DNA from: Myxocyprinus asiaticus
Taxonomy: Eukaryota; Chordata; Actinopteri; Cypriniformes; Catostomidae
DNA length: 64,000 bases
Direction: 5' to 3'
NCBI RefSeq assembly: GCF_019703515.2
Contig: NC_059379.1
Location: forward strand, 24,727,880-24,791,879
Shown: in pieces, positions 52,301 to 57,883 of the stretch
Layout: each line of letters begins with the position of its first letter
Numbering within the stretch: position 1 is the stretch's first letter
Position numbers and translations under genes: made by a program
The notes under the pieces: generated by a model
What the model saw: the letters and a program-made list of their open reading frames with translations, nothing else
The model's database searches: none
Told to the model about the DNA's origin: nothing

Positions 52301-52875
52301 TACCTAAAGATTGTTGCAGACCACATACACCCCTTCATGGCAACTGTATTCCCTGATGGCAGTGGCCTCTTTCAGCAGGCTAATGCGCCCTGCCACAATG
52401 CAAAAATTATTCAGGAATGGTTTGGGGAAAACAACAAAGAGTTCAAGGTGTTGACTTGGCCTCCAAATGGCCTCCAAGGTGTTGATCTCAATCCGATTGA
52501 GCATCTATGGGATATGCTGGACCAACAAGTCAGATCCATGGAGGCCCCATCTCGCAACTTACAGGACTTAAAGGATCTGCTGCTAACATCTTGGTGCCAG
52601 ATACCACAGGACACCTTCAGAGGTCTTGTGGAGTCCATGCCTCAACAGGTCAGAGCTGTTTTGGTGGCACGAGGGGGGCCTACACGATATTAGGCAGGTG
52701 GTTTTAATGTTGTGGCTGATTGGTGTATATCAGCATTAAACATCACTGTATTACAATATATCTGTTCACAGATACATGGGTCACAGACCAAGTGAGGGCA
52801 TCCAGGACCTCAGTTCTGTGTGGTTCTTTGATGGCTTTGCTTGTTTCTCTCTTGACTGTCCAGACCTTGTTTTAA
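11141..52875 (+). CDS. giant uromodulin/GP2-like glycoprotein: 17 D8C domains, EGF and ZP (whole gene)
   Basis: Thirty-seven exons join with consistent phases into 8,799 coding bases (2,932 residues plus stop). Order: signal peptide (11141-11189), Thr-rich linker (14935-15003), D8C-1 (15150-15527), D8C-2 (24859-25248), linker (25328-25417), five A-B-C-D-E units (25757-39404), EGF-like (40236-40346), ZP (40462-40646, 40884-41041, 42422-42667, 46134-46296), cleavage-site exon (51624-51726) and hydrophobic tail (52772-52875). Uromodulin, GP2 and OIT3 share the D8C plus EGF plus ZP layout. In uromodulin and GP2 the ZP module polymerises after cleavage and the tail is GPI-linked, with roles in mucosal, renal or pancreatic secretions and binding of fimbriated bacteria. 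Family members normally have one D8C domain, so 17 is exceptional. Every junction through the ZP module is GT/AG with no internal stop, which argues for an intact gene. The number of array units and the absence of further exons in the 9.3 kb intron are the least certain points. Confidence 0.85.
11802..12582 (+). mobile_element. decayed Tc1/mariner transposon, interrupted by a SINE
   Basis: Inverted ends match: TACACTATATGGCCAAAAGT at the left and its imperfect complement TTTGGTCATATAGTGTA at the right, both at TA. Between them 11919-12113 encodes a transposase remnant with LLQHDNAP and [19 protein letters not shown], the hallmark catalytic-domain motifs of Tc1-like DDE transposases. Most of the transposase is missing. 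A SINE (12229-12475) sits downstream of the remnant. It lies in intron 1 of the uromodulin-like gene. Confidence 0.85.
12229..12475 (+). repeat. tRNA-derived SINE (second family), copy 1
   Basis: Begins with a tRNA-like head (GTGGCTCAGTGGTTAAGG, A box; GGGGTTCAAGCTCC, B box) and continues into a body with CCCTTGAGCAAGGCCCTTGACC, ending in A-rich sequence. It lies inside the Tc1 element at 11802-12582, so it is younger than that insertion. A second copy is at 45181-45420. Confidence 0.8.
12857..13346. mobile_element. probable non-autonomous DNA element rich in GACGTC/ACGTCTTTT motifs
   Basis: Bounded by short inverted ends (CCACTGAGCAAAG at the left, TTTGCTGGGCAGG at the right). The left half repeats variants of GACGTCTTTT and GACGTCC several times (for example near 12882, 12952 and 12964). 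No protein is encoded. Confidence 0.5.
13384..13745. mobile_element. half copy of the palindromic MITE
   Basis: Starts AAAGGAATAGTTCACAC and continues through CATCCCAGATGTGTATGAC, matching the left arm of the palindrome at 5041-5777. The complementary arm is missing. Confidence 0.7.
13750..14056 (-). repeat. inverted copy of the segment at 4240-4556
   Basis: Reads as the reverse complement of 4240-4556, including AGTCAAGTCAAGTCATTTTT at one end and GGGGCCAGTTCCCCTCTGGCT at the other. The remaining intron sequence to 14934 has a G-rich tract near 14245-14268 but no gene. Confidence 0.75.
14935..15003 (+). CDS. Thr-rich linker exon
   Basis: Encodes a 23-residue stretch ([14 protein letters not shown] followed by ELTTSTTTG) between the signal peptide and the first D8C domain. 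Its Thr/Ser density suggests mucin-type O-glycosylation. Both ends are phase 1 (acceptor CACAG, donor G|GTGTGT). It resembles the E linkers of the array, which end in the same TTTG. Confidence 0.75.
15150..15527 (+). CDS. D8C domain 1 exon (C-type, odd cysteine count)
   Basis: Encodes one D8C domain: [14 protein letters not shown] near the start, [34 protein letters not shown] and a final SYCAG. It is closest to the C exons of the array (shared DDT and EW contexts). It has only five cysteines, because the EWC seen in C exons is EWL here. LNGSHP supplies an N-glycosylation sequon at the position that is NGT in D exons. Acceptor AAACAG and donor G|GTACAG give phase 1-1. The next recognised exon is 9.3 kb away. 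Confidence 0.82.
16070..17566 (-). mobile_element. hAT transposon with 8-bp target duplication
   Basis: Ends TAGGGTGACCAGA and TCTGGCCACCCTA are inverted repeats with one mismatch. They are flanked by GTCATAGG (16062-16069) and ATCATAGG (17567-17574), an 8-bp target duplication with one change. It carries a broken transposase on the minus strand. A short stretch with a similar end, TTAGGGTGACCAGGCTTCAC, sits near 43731. Confidence 0.85.
16346..17226 (-). pseudogene. hAT transposase, BED finger plus C-terminal remnant
   Basis: Two minus-strand frames make one broken transposase. The N-terminal piece (17226-16663) has a BED-type zinc finger ([10 protein letters not shown] ... HFHTKKH) and the start of the RNase H-like region. 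The C-terminal piece (16732-16346) ends in [16 protein letters not shown], the hAT dimerisation motif. The pieces are in different frames and most of the catalytic middle is missing, so the protein cannot be active. It resembles domesticated ZBED/SCAND3-like families, but the intact terminal repeats mark it as a transposon. Confidence 0.85.
18233..19451 (-). pseudogene. LINE reverse transcriptase fragments
   Basis: Two overlapping minus-strand frames, with a frameshift near 18960, cover the fingers, palm and thumb of a non-LTR reverse transcriptase. Visible motifs are STGPDGVSP, the [14 protein letters not shown] helix region, TGAPQGC, and FADD for the catalytic YXDD box (Phe replaces Tyr, a common variant in this clade). 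The 3' part ends with the [20 protein letters not shown] region. Confidence 0.88.
20188..21233 (-). pseudogene. LINE endonuclease and connector fragments
   Basis: The upstream frame (21233-20937) holds the AP-endonuclease-like core with [10 protein letters not shown] and the [14 protein letters not shown] segment. The next frame (20904-20188) holds the connector, beginning [11 protein letters not shown], where SDH is expected in the endonuclease (SDQ here). The two are in different frames. Confidence 0.8.
21880..22075. other. stretch with interspersed CCCTAA-like motifs
   Basis: Contains irregular TAACCCTAACC-type motifs at about 21930-21966 (for example ATCTAACCCTAACCTTAA). These are short and degenerate, not a true telomeric array. 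A similar patch lies near 42209-42235. Confidence 0.5.
22081..22133. repeat. (TA)n microsatellite, long
   Basis: About 26 uninterrupted TA units, the longest in the window. Confidence 0.95.
22136..23110 (-). pseudogene. second LINE remnant: reverse transcriptase 3' part
   Basis: On the minus strand, about 23035-22870 encodes [19 protein letters not shown] followed by [12 protein letters not shown], the YADD catalytic box of a non-LTR reverse transcriptase. After a stop, 22829-22614 carries [18 protein letters not shown] and [15 protein letters not shown], the usual downstream LGV-FD-L-F-HI segment. It differs clearly from the LINE at 17650-21870 (YADD versus FADD, different flanks), so it is a separate family, probably Rex1/L2-like. 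The 5' half is absent. Confidence 0.75.
23513..23718. repeat. minisatellite, about five copies of a roughly 40-bp unit
   Basis: Units follow CTCAAAGCATTTTATGCATT then TAACACATGCTTAAATCA, with small indels and substitutions. The repeats produce the phrase KAFYAF repeatedly in one frame, which is a by-product and not a protein. Confidence 0.85.
24859..25248 (+). CDS. D8C domain 2 exon (D-type)
   Basis: Encodes [20 protein letters not shown] and a full D8C fold with ten cysteines, including the CC pair (LNDCCGKK) and [15 protein letters not shown]. It is the diverged sister of the D exons of the array but lacks their Tyr-rich insertion and has LNGPNP where they have LNGTHP, so the N-glycosylation sequon is destroyed by Pro. 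Acceptor AACAG, donor G|GTACAT, phase 1-1. Confidence 0.88.
25328..25417 (+). CDS. Ser/Thr-rich linker exon (E-type)
   Basis: Encodes [16 protein letters not shown] and then [15 protein letters not shown]. It is the diverged sister of the E exons and probably O-glycosylated. Phase 1-1, 90 bases. Confidence 0.82.
25757..27739 (+). CDS. array unit 0 (three D8C domains, two linkers)
   Basis: Exons: A 25757-26143, B 26235-26306, C 26556-26951, D 27153-27560, E 27653-27739. A is a D8C domain with eight cysteines; B is a 24-residue Ser/Thr linker ([16 protein letters not shown]...); C is a D8C with six cysteines; D is a D8C with ten cysteines and a Tyr-rich insertion; E is a mucin-like linker ([16 protein letters not shown]). 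Private differences: A starts [15 protein letters not shown], losing the NFT sequon present in later copies; C starts STINTNFD; D has WSDCCGYRS. The C exon donor (CAG|GTCCAG) is non-optimal but identical in every unit. Confidence 0.88.
28315..28352. repeat. (TA)n tract in the E-to-A intron, unit 0/1 boundary
   Basis: About 38 bases of alternating TA. The equivalent tracts at the following boundaries are 31257-31278, 34174-34198 and 37083-37106, so length differs between otherwise near-identical introns. Confidence 0.9.
28689..30673 (+). CDS. array unit 1 (three D8C domains, two linkers)
   Basis: Exons: A 28689-29075, B 29167-29238, C 29488-29883, D 30087-30494, E 30587-30673. A starts [15 protein letters not shown], gaining an N-glycosylation sequon relative to unit 0. 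A private change turns the conserved CPGG of exon A into CPGC (one G to T change), giving nine cysteines in this domain. D carries WGDCCGHRS, shared with units 2 and 3. Confidence 0.9.
31614..33597 (+). CDS. array unit 2 (three D8C domains, two linkers)
   Basis: Exons: A 31614-32000, B 32092-32163, C 32414-32809, D 33011-33418, E 33511-33597. Exon A has EFVKLQHSC where units 0, 1 and 4 have EFVKPQHSC, and the intron just before it reads GTAAATTTCTATTCC rather than GTAAATTTTGTATTCC. Both variants are shared only with unit 3, marking these two as the most recent duplicates. Confidence 0.9.
34524..36507 (+). CDS. array unit 3 (three D8C domains, two linkers)
   Basis: Exons: A 34524-34910, B 35002-35073, C 35323-35718, D 35921-36328, E 36421-36507. 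The protein sequence appears the same as unit 2 at every position I compared. The preceding intron lacks a short ATCAAATAAT segment (near 34385) present in the other units, which distinguishes it from unit 2. Confidence 0.9.
37443..39404 (+). CDS. array unit 4 (last unit, three D8C domains, two linkers)
   Basis: Exons: A 37443-37829, B 37921-37992, C 38242-38637, D 38810-39217, E 39315-39404. Private changes: exon A ends YCSG rather than YCTG; D has [18 protein letters not shown] and IQMKACPG. E is 90 rather than 87 bases because of one extra ACA (Thr) codon. The introns around D and after E are clearly diverged from other units, so this is the old right edge of the array. Confidence 0.88.
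39405..40235 (+). other. intron between the array and the EGF exon
   Basis: The first part to about 39700 is a diverged continuation of the array's E-to-A intron (same ACTCATTTATTTACTTCAAC start, then TTTCGAAGG-type sequence without the TA tract). About 39724-39960 is unrelated and holds a TATA-like CCTATATAAACTGCTG near 39843, perhaps a transposon promoter. No D8C exon was found here. Confidence 0.5.
40236..40346 (+). CDS. EGF-like exon
   Basis: Encodes [19 protein letters not shown] then [19 protein letters not shown]. The cysteine spacing (C-x4-C-x5-C-x8-C-x-C) is that of the short EGF-like module placed just before the ZP domain in uromodulin and GP2. NCT is an N-glycosylation sequon. 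Phase 1-1; donor G|GTATGA. Confidence 0.85.
40462..40646 (+). CDS. ZP-N exon
   Basis: Encodes the first part of the ZP module: [30 protein letters not shown] and DHLCGTNLV, with the four ZP-N cysteines in expected positions (compare the family pattern C...KCQL...LSD..C...CGT). ZP-N drives subunit assembly. It enters in phase 1 and ends in phase 0 at GTG|GTAGGC. Confidence 0.88.
40884..41041 (+). CDS. ZP-N/linker exon
   Basis: Encodes [19 protein letters not shown], then the basic patch [20 protein letters not shown] and [14 protein letters not shown] is a sequon. The FSC cysteine belongs to the start of ZP-C in this family. A decayed duplicate of this exon lies at 54326-54436. Phase 0 in, phase 2 out. 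Confidence 0.87.
41165..42294. mobile_element. DNA element related to the split element in the large intron
   Basis: Ends GCTCTGTTCTAAAACATAG and CTAGGTTTTGGAACAGAGC are inverted repeats, followed inward by GAGCTGCCTACGTAGGCAG and the complementary GGCAGCTCA. The same ends occur at 16011 and 24785. A run of the common fish motif TAAGTCGCTTTGGATAAAAG lies just upstream at about 41084. No open frame of note. Confidence 0.65.
42422..42667 (+). CDS. ZP-C exon 1
   Basis: Encodes [20 protein letters not shown], the [19 protein letters not shown] strand region and [27 protein letters not shown] corresponds to the conserved NCYATP motif of ZP-C. Phase 2 in (the split Ser codon AG|C is restored) and phase 2 out at GA|GTAAGA. 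Confidence 0.88.
44880..44904. repeat. poly-A run
   Basis: About 25 uninterrupted A residues within the foldback element, possibly the relic of a retroposed sequence. Confidence 0.85.
44925..45175. mobile_element. small palindromic MITE
   Basis: The left arm (CACATTCCAAAGGTTGTAAG, AGATAGACTGATTTACGACA) and right arm (AGTCAGTCTATCTACTGG, ACAACCTTTGGGATGTGAC) are reverse complements around a spacer. A partial third copy of the arm lies between them near 45059-45105. Confidence 0.65.
45181..45420 (+). repeat. tRNA-derived SINE (second family), copy 2
   Basis: Same family as 12229-12475, with a better-preserved head: GTGGTTCAGCAGTTAAGG (A box) and GGGGGTTCAAGCCCC (B box). It ends in AAATAAATAAAAATT. 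Confidence 0.85.
46134..46296 (+). CDS. ZP-C exon 2
   Basis: Encodes [30 protein letters not shown] and [19 protein letters not shown]. These match the conserved CP-D-T-V, GRFS-QMFRF and LHCEVYLC segments of the ZP-C core, including its disulfide cysteines. Phase 2 in, phase 0 out at GCG|GTGAGT. Confidence 0.9.
46923..47350 (+). repeat. tRNA-derived SINE, copy 2
   Basis: Matches the copy at 212-660. Head: GGCCTGGGTAGCTCAGCGAG (A box) and GAGTTCGAATCCGGGG (B box). Body shared throughout; tail of AAAATAAAAT repeats. It lies in the intron before the cleavage-site exon. Confidence 0.88.
47541..48505. mobile_element. palindromic Tc1/mariner-like MITE flanked by ATTTTGAGATAATATCTC repeats
   Basis: The core 47781-48265 is a large inverted repeat. 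The arms share GCCGCCAAAACAGCG and its complement, AGAATAGCATTCTGAGAT and GGCCAGACTGGTTCGAAC. Its right end, TGTGGCTGATCGGTGTA, is the same terminal repeat as the Tc1-like element at 51782-52727. On both sides (47541-47740 and 48290-48505) lie runs of a roughly 20-bp self-complementary unit of the form TATTTTGAGATAATATCTCA. No protein is encoded. Confidence 0.7.
48758..49257. mobile_element. non-autonomous DNA element
   Basis: Terminal inverted repeats TTAAATGTGAAGTGTGTAAC and the complementary ATTACACACTTCACCTTTAA bound a 0.5 kb interior without a coding frame. Confidence 0.7.
49258..50030. other. intron sequence, unassigned
   Basis: A 120-residue minus-strand frame (49858-49496) runs through here, but I recognise no domain, it has no splice context, and the gene it would interrupt is on the other strand. 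Nothing else is evident. Confidence 0.4.
50445..51551 (+). repeat. dispersed repeat family X, copy A
   Basis: Starts TTCTGAGTTCTCCACC and ends CCAGTAAAGCCCTACA. It shares its whole length with copy B (56247-57569) apart from a missing segment of about 0.25 kb after GTGAGACAG (near 50850). It holds short tandem units of GCCGTACCGCCCGCCGACAA at the left and AT-rich TTGATAATTGATAATTATC-type sequence at the right. The DNA upstream (about 50030-50444) may belong to a longer form of the same element. I cannot assign a class: there are no LTR-type TG/CA ends and no coding region. Confidence 0.75.
51624..51726 (+). CDS. ZP cleavage-site and external hydrophobic patch exon
   Basis: Encodes [18 protein letters not shown] then [19 protein letters not shown] closes the ZP-C disulfides. 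RIPR is an RxxR cleavage site, and SITMGPLIW is the external hydrophobic patch that in uromodulin-type proteins keeps the monomer from polymerising until cleaved off. Phase 0 in, phase 1 out at G|GTAAGA. Confidence 0.88.
51782..52727 (+). mobile_element. decayed Tc1/mariner-like transposon
   Basis: Ends TACACCGATCAGCCACAACA and TGTTGTGGCTGATTGGTGTA are inverted repeats at TA sites. It lies wholly in the last intron of the uromodulin-like gene, in the same orientation. Confidence 0.9.
52142..52693 (+). pseudogene. Tc1-like transposase, C-terminal part
   Basis: Encodes [28 protein letters not shown] and [18 protein letters not shown], the catalytic-domain landmarks of Tc1-like transposases (QDNAPCH is QANAPCH here, so the second catalytic Asp is lost). 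The N-terminal DNA-binding part is broken by stops upstream. Inactive. Confidence 0.88.
52772..52875 (+). CDS. last coding exon: C-terminal hydrophobic tail
   Basis: Encodes [18 protein letters not shown], then the hydrophobic [16 protein letters not shown] and stop TAA (52873-52875). A hydrophobic run reaching the C terminus with no cytoplasmic tail fits a GPI-anchor signal, as in uromodulin and GP2; a short transmembrane tail is the alternative. A polyadenylation signal AATAAA follows at 53120-53125 and another at 53184-53189. Confidence 0.88.
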
Positions 52876-53200
52876 TATTTTCCTACAAATAGTAGGAAAC
52901 ATTTTAGATAGATCTGGTTGAATTATACACTGTACATATATCATAACTTAGTGTGTTGACCTTAGCTTGTTTACTTACAAACAAAACCTCATTATCTGAA
53001 ATATTACTTGACATTTTTAAACTGTGATTATTATTATTATTTGTTTATTGATTAATTATTTGCTGAATGTGACATTCTTGATTATTCTTGATTATTAGGT
53101 TTTATAGCTAAAAAAATTAAATAAAAAAGGTTTATTTTGAAAGTTAAAATATTAACTGACCTGTGCTAATGTTTTGCTATTGTAATAAAATGTCAGATCA
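52876..53200 (+). terminator. 3' UTR and polyadenylation signals of the uromodulin-like gene
   Basis: AATAAA at 53120-53125 (245 bases after the stop) and again at 53184-53189, in AT-rich DNA. Either could set the transcript end. Confidence 0.6.
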
Positions 53201-54110
53201 AAGTTTGTGTGTGTCCAGTTTGTATTTATGATAAATTATAAATTTAGCTGCAAACAGCAGTTCTAAGGTCCAGCACATGTATTTGGAGTGCACATGATGC
53301 ATGCTTCATGCATCCCCCTACACACACACACACACAAATTTTATTTATTTATTTATTTATTTATTTATTTTTTAATAATAAACATGGTTGGAACACTTTG
53401 GTAACTCAATTTGAAACCACTTGACAAATCCATGCCCCTGAATGCTCAATTCAGATACAGGTCAAAACAGGAGGTCACTAGTATTTGAGTAGTCGTTTTG
53501 ATTTCAAGGCTTTGGAATAAGAAACTAGGCTTCTAACCTCAAGCCTTTTTGGAAGAACTGAAGAATGTGCACCCAAGTGTAAAACAGGTCGAACACGATG
53601 ACCTGAATCAAATGAACCAAACTTTAAATATACACAGGAAAAACTCAAGAAAGTCAAAGGCGAGCACAAACTTCTCAGCAAAGAACTTCAGCAATTAACT
53701 TAAACAGGGCTAAACAATTGAATGAAGACAAGTGTACACAGCGACTTTATGAATTTATAGCTGAATGACTCTATCTAGTGGCTAGCTGATAGAATTACTG
53801 TAAACCTAAATGGCATCTACCTGTCTATCCATCTGCAGATCATTGACTATGCCATGTCAGTCTGGTGTAATAATTAGCTTTCCTTGCTTTAGGTTTTAGG
53901 CACATAGTATCTTTTATACTAACTAAATTGGGTTTTAAATATTTTTGATATTTATTTATTTTTTGCACCCTGATTCTTTATGATTTTGTCAATCATCTCT
54001 CGCTTTGTTTATCTGTATGCACATTTAGTCTATGTTTTTGGCACACACATTTTTACAGATTTGGTGTAATATAGGGCTTTTGTAAGAATATAATGTTCTT
54101 TCTTTTGGCA
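53200..54110. other. intergenic DNA
   Basis: Contains a (TTTA)n stretch at about 53340-53372 and a short CA run near 53321. No gene or clear transposon recognised. Confidence 0.45.
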
Positions 54111-54216
54111 TTGACCTGTCCTTGTTAAGAGCTCAATGCAGAATAATCTGAGGATGAATGGGATGGGGTGAGGATAAAAATGGTGTCCACCACTGTGTCT
54201 GTAAGAGGACCTGTCC
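54111..54216 (+). pseudogene. decayed EGF-like exon of a second uromodulin-like gene
   Basis: Aligns by eye with the EGF exon at 40236-40346: GAGCTCAAT, GAGGATGAATGG and GGTGAGGATAAAAATGG correspond to the codons for ELN, DDEW and GEKDG. With a frame change the 3' half reads GEDKNGVHHCVCKRTCP, which retains the C-x-C of the module. A stop and indels break the 5' half. Confidence 0.7.
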
Positions 54217-54325
54217 TTGACTCTTATCATTAAATTCATTCTGCTGTATAAATCTAGGAACCACCATCAGAACTATCATTCGCATTTTTAAAAGAATCCC
54301 AATCTCTTGGTATTTTCACATTTCA

Positions 54326-54436
54326 CAGGGAGGCAGAATCAATCAGAGTTTTCATCAGTAGAAAAAGACTTCTGAAGCTAATTTTTTCCTCTTTACACCT
54401 CTAAACCCAGAAAGTTTCCATGCAAATACATTTCTT
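54326..54436 (+). pseudogene. decayed ZP exon of a second uromodulin-like gene
   Basis: Follows CACAG and reads EAESIRVFISRKRLLKLIFS, then SLHL, a stop, and TQKVSMQIHFF. This matches [19 protein letters not shown]...[12 protein letters not shown] of the exon at 40884-41041, in the same order relative to the EGF remnant. An internal stop and lost cysteine show decay. A ZP-N first exon between the two remnants was not found. Confidence 0.78.
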
Positions 54437-54885
54437 CTGGGGAGATGAAGTTCACTAAATTCAGCTGAAAAATTTGCTCCTGCTCATACACACCTCTAAC
54501 ATTTTTTTGGAAATCCACAAAACTGACAACCTCTGGATAGTCTCCCTATTCAAAGAATATGTGTAGTTATACAGTATTCATAAACATATTGCTCTTTTAG
54601 GCCCACAAGCTCTATGCTTTAATAATACCTTGGAGTGTAGCAGTATAACTCTCCTCAGTGTATCTTAATTTTTTTTCTTTTCTTCAAATGTCATTGTGTG
54701 TAATTTTTACTGATTTATTATGTTCAAATGTGTTTACTTAGTAAATAGTAAAGAGGTTTACAGCTAGTAGACACTTAAAAATGTCCTGTGATTACAAAGT
54801 CTTACCTGTCACAGGTTTTATTCCCCTGTTGTGATTGCCTCTATGTCTTGACCTTACAAATTCAAAAATCATAGAGTTTAGGAAA

Positions 54886-54988
54886 ATTTAGGATGCAGCA
54901 ATGTCCATCACAACAGGAGAATGCAGCAGATCCTTGGCATCGCCCTCTTTAACAGTGTCCTGGTGCTGCCATGCTAGTACAGTTGGAA
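54886..54988 (+). pseudogene. possible decayed C-terminal exon of the same pseudogene
   Basis: One frame reads CSNVHHNRRMQQILGIALFN and SVLVLPC then stop. The C..N..H..RR spacing and a following hydrophobic stretch recall the HCNPGHQRR region and tail of the intact gene, but the match is short. Confidence 0.3.
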
Positions 54989-55106
54989 TATGACTATAAT
55001 ACAGTTCAGGTAGGCAAAGTTTGATGGAACCTATTTTATTTATTTTTTAAACAGTGAAAATCACCCATTATTTTTGCCAATAATTTAAACGGCATACAGA
55101 AAAATC

Positions 55107-55660
55107 CCCAGTGTTAAATTAACACTCTACAAGAGTGTTAAAAACTAACACTGAACAGTGTTGAATCTACTCTGTGTTGTGTTGAATGTTGAATTGCCCA
55201 AACAGATGATTAAATAATGTAGGTACACTCTCTGTGTGATGATTGATCATTAGTGATGACATCTGCTGTTAACAAGCAGAGTCTACTGAAGGAAAGAGGA
55301 ACAACAAGAACAGGAAAACAAGAGAACAAACCAGCAGACACCACAACAACTGTATCTGTCTAACTGAGATGTACATCAGCTGCAAATAAAACAGATTACT
55401 GGACTCTTAATATGTTGTGTGAAGATGTTTAAGAAATGTTATTTTGTTTTTCATATGTGTACAAAAGATAGTTTTAAGAGAGGTTTATCTCTATTTAGTG
55501 TTGCTGATGTCATTTTGTTTCATTTGAAGTCACCATTATGGTGATTAGAGTTCACTTTGGTTAGACACTTGAACTTTGTTTAATAGTAAAATGATTTTCT
55601 TCCAGCCAGTGCAGTATTATTCAAGAGAACAGTTGTGATGCACTATGGAGAGGATACCTT
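55107..55660. mobile_element. non-autonomous DNA repeat, also present inverted at 62222-62486
   Basis: Begins with CAGTGTTAAATTAACACTC and AACACTGAACAGTGTT palindromic motifs. 55405-55640 is matched in reverse complement by 62222-62486 (for example ATTATGGTGATTAG versus CTAATCACCATAAT). It belongs to the family of 8831-10198. Confidence 0.6.
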
Positions 55661-55823
55661 TTGATGAGTTCAGTTATCTTACTGATACACCTTTTGAAGT
55701 GCCATGCAAGGATCGGACGTGTGAACGGCGAGCTCTGTGCACTTTGCTAGTTTTAATACTTTTCATGTCATAAACCGGTGAGATTCTATACACTCTGATT
55801 CTTAACTGTTCTAGGAAGACAGC

Positions 55824-56809
55824 ATGTCAAAGAATTCAAAATACTCGGGCTCTGGAGACATTAAAAGACACTTTCGTGTTCAAGCTGAAACACTTGACAA
55901 GGCCACAGGCCAAGGACTCAGTTAGGACAGTGCGGTGAAAGAGATTCAGCGTCAACTGTTGAACATGTTGGCAATGCTGGCGAAGGTCGTTGCTGACTTG
56001 AAGGATCTTGCTGTAATATGTCGATCGATCACTGCCATGGAGACGAAATTCACTGATATGGTTACAAGAGCGTCAGATGTTGAGAAATGGATCAATTATC
56101 TGGAGTCGTCAGAGAGGAAATTAGCTGCTAATCCGCTAGCGACCAAGATAGACTTGGAGCATGTTTGGGAAAAGTTGGAAGACCTTAAGAAACATAACCG
56201 GCGAAACAACGTCCGAATTGTTGGAATTCCTGAGGACGAGGAAGATTTCTGAGTTCTCCGCCAGCCCGCCGAGAATCAACAGCCGTACCGCCCTCTGAGA
56301 ATCAACAAGCCGTACCGGCCGCCGACAGCGCGAGGAAACGGCTCTAGTCATCACACGAGCCTCAAGAAACCGGGTCAAAGTTAAAGGACGGAGGAAAACA
56401 CATTCTACCTGTGTCCTCATGCGATTCAAGTAAGAGGTTTACGTCTGGGCAGAGATAGAATATTATAGCGTGTTATTCTTGTGTTTCAAGGTTTTTGCTT
56501 GTACAGTTTACGGACCGCCATGTCCGCTAATTATTAATACTCAGGGTATTAATTATCACGAATTTGTTTTGCTGTATTGTAGTCCAACCAAATTGGACTG
56601 TTGTGCATTTTCGCCATCGCGGGTGAGACAGCAACTGAGTTCATCCATTAAAGAGTCAAATAACAAGGGACTTTTACGAGCCCCGCTCGTAAAACCGCGT
56701 CTCTGAGTGATGAACACGGCTGCTTCATCTCCAGCTATCGCGAAATCAGCTTTCGGGCTGTCACTTAATCATCTCTCTCTCTCTCTCTCTCTCTCTCACT
56801 AACCACACT

Positions 56810-56848
<39 letters not shown>

Positions 56849-57883
56849 TCACACACACACCTTACGTGTTATAGGATTGTTTAGTTTGTAGTTGTAAGTC
56901 GGAAGTTTATTGACTGCATTTTATTAATTATTAATTTATATTACTGCATAAATAAACTTTGTTTATATTACAGAGAGAAGTGTTTTGGTTTGTTTTGCAT
57001 ACGCCTGTGTCGTGCTGACGGGATGTCAGTGCTCGGATTCAAACCTTCATTCATTGTTTTTTATTCGAAAATCGATATTCTTCGGATGTCGATTTTCCTA
57101 AGAAAACAATCTAATATTGAGACTGTTTTACTATCTGGTTATTAGTCCCTGATTTCAGGGTGGTGCCCCGTCAATGTTAATCCTTATTAATATTCTATTG
57201 ATTTTTGATAATTGATAATTATTTTTGATTGAATTTGAATGATCAATAAGCTAGTGTTAATTTTAATGTTTCATCGATGTTAACAATTGATAAGTGTTGA
57301 TTTTAAAGGATTAAAAAAAAAAACTAACATTGATTCTCATCATTGTTCTATTGATTTTAATAATTAATAATTATCTTTGATAATTATTAATTATTGCTAA
57401 TAACCAAACTTGCTCCTAAACGTAGCACACTACATTTACTGGAGTCCTATATGAGGTTTTAATGAGTTAGATCCAATTAATTAATTTAAATATTGATTAA
57501 TAACTACAGAAATAATTATTAATTATTTCTGATAGTAACACTGATCTAAACAACCAGTAAAGCCCTACAAAGATATGGTGAAATTCCTAGACGGGCTCTT
57601 CCTGAGTCTGCTCGACATAACAGGCCATAAGCTGGAAATCGAGCAAGCTCATAGAGTTCCGGCTCGGAGATTCGCGGAGGGAGACAGGACCCGATCAATT
57701 CTGGCCAAATTTCTGAGATCATCCAATAAAGATCTTGTGTTACGCGAGGCGAGGAGTAAAAGAAGGCTTTCTTGGAAGAACTACAACATTTTCTCATTCC
57801 CAGACTTTGGACAAGAGAGAAAAGTGATAGACTCAAGGAATGCAAGAAACTCTTACATCAGCGGAAGGTCGCTTATGCACTGA
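55824..57883 (+). pseudogene. LINE ORF1, interrupted by repeat X copy B
   Basis: The ORF1 protein of L1/Tx1-type LINEs is an RNA-binding coiled-coil chaperone. The start MSKNSKYSGSGDIKRHF is followed by a stop near 55921. A long helical stretch resumes at 55935, leading into NRRNNVRIVGIPEDEED, the conserved RRxNxRIxGxPE motif. Coding then breaks at 56246 and continues at 57575 with MVKFLDGLF and FLRSSNKDLVLREAR. Confidence 0.85.
56247..57569 (+). repeat. dispersed repeat family X, copy B, inserted in LINE ORF1
   Basis: Flanked by AAGAT on both sides (56242-56246 and 57570-57574), a 5-bp target duplication. Removing it and one AAGAT restores the LINE reading frame exactly. Starts TTCTGAGTTCTCCGCC, ends AGTAAAGCCCTACA. 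Contains a (TC)n run (about 56773-56797) and a (CA)n run (about 56811-56847), and a self-complementary ACGAGCCCCGCTCGT. Confidence 0.8.
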
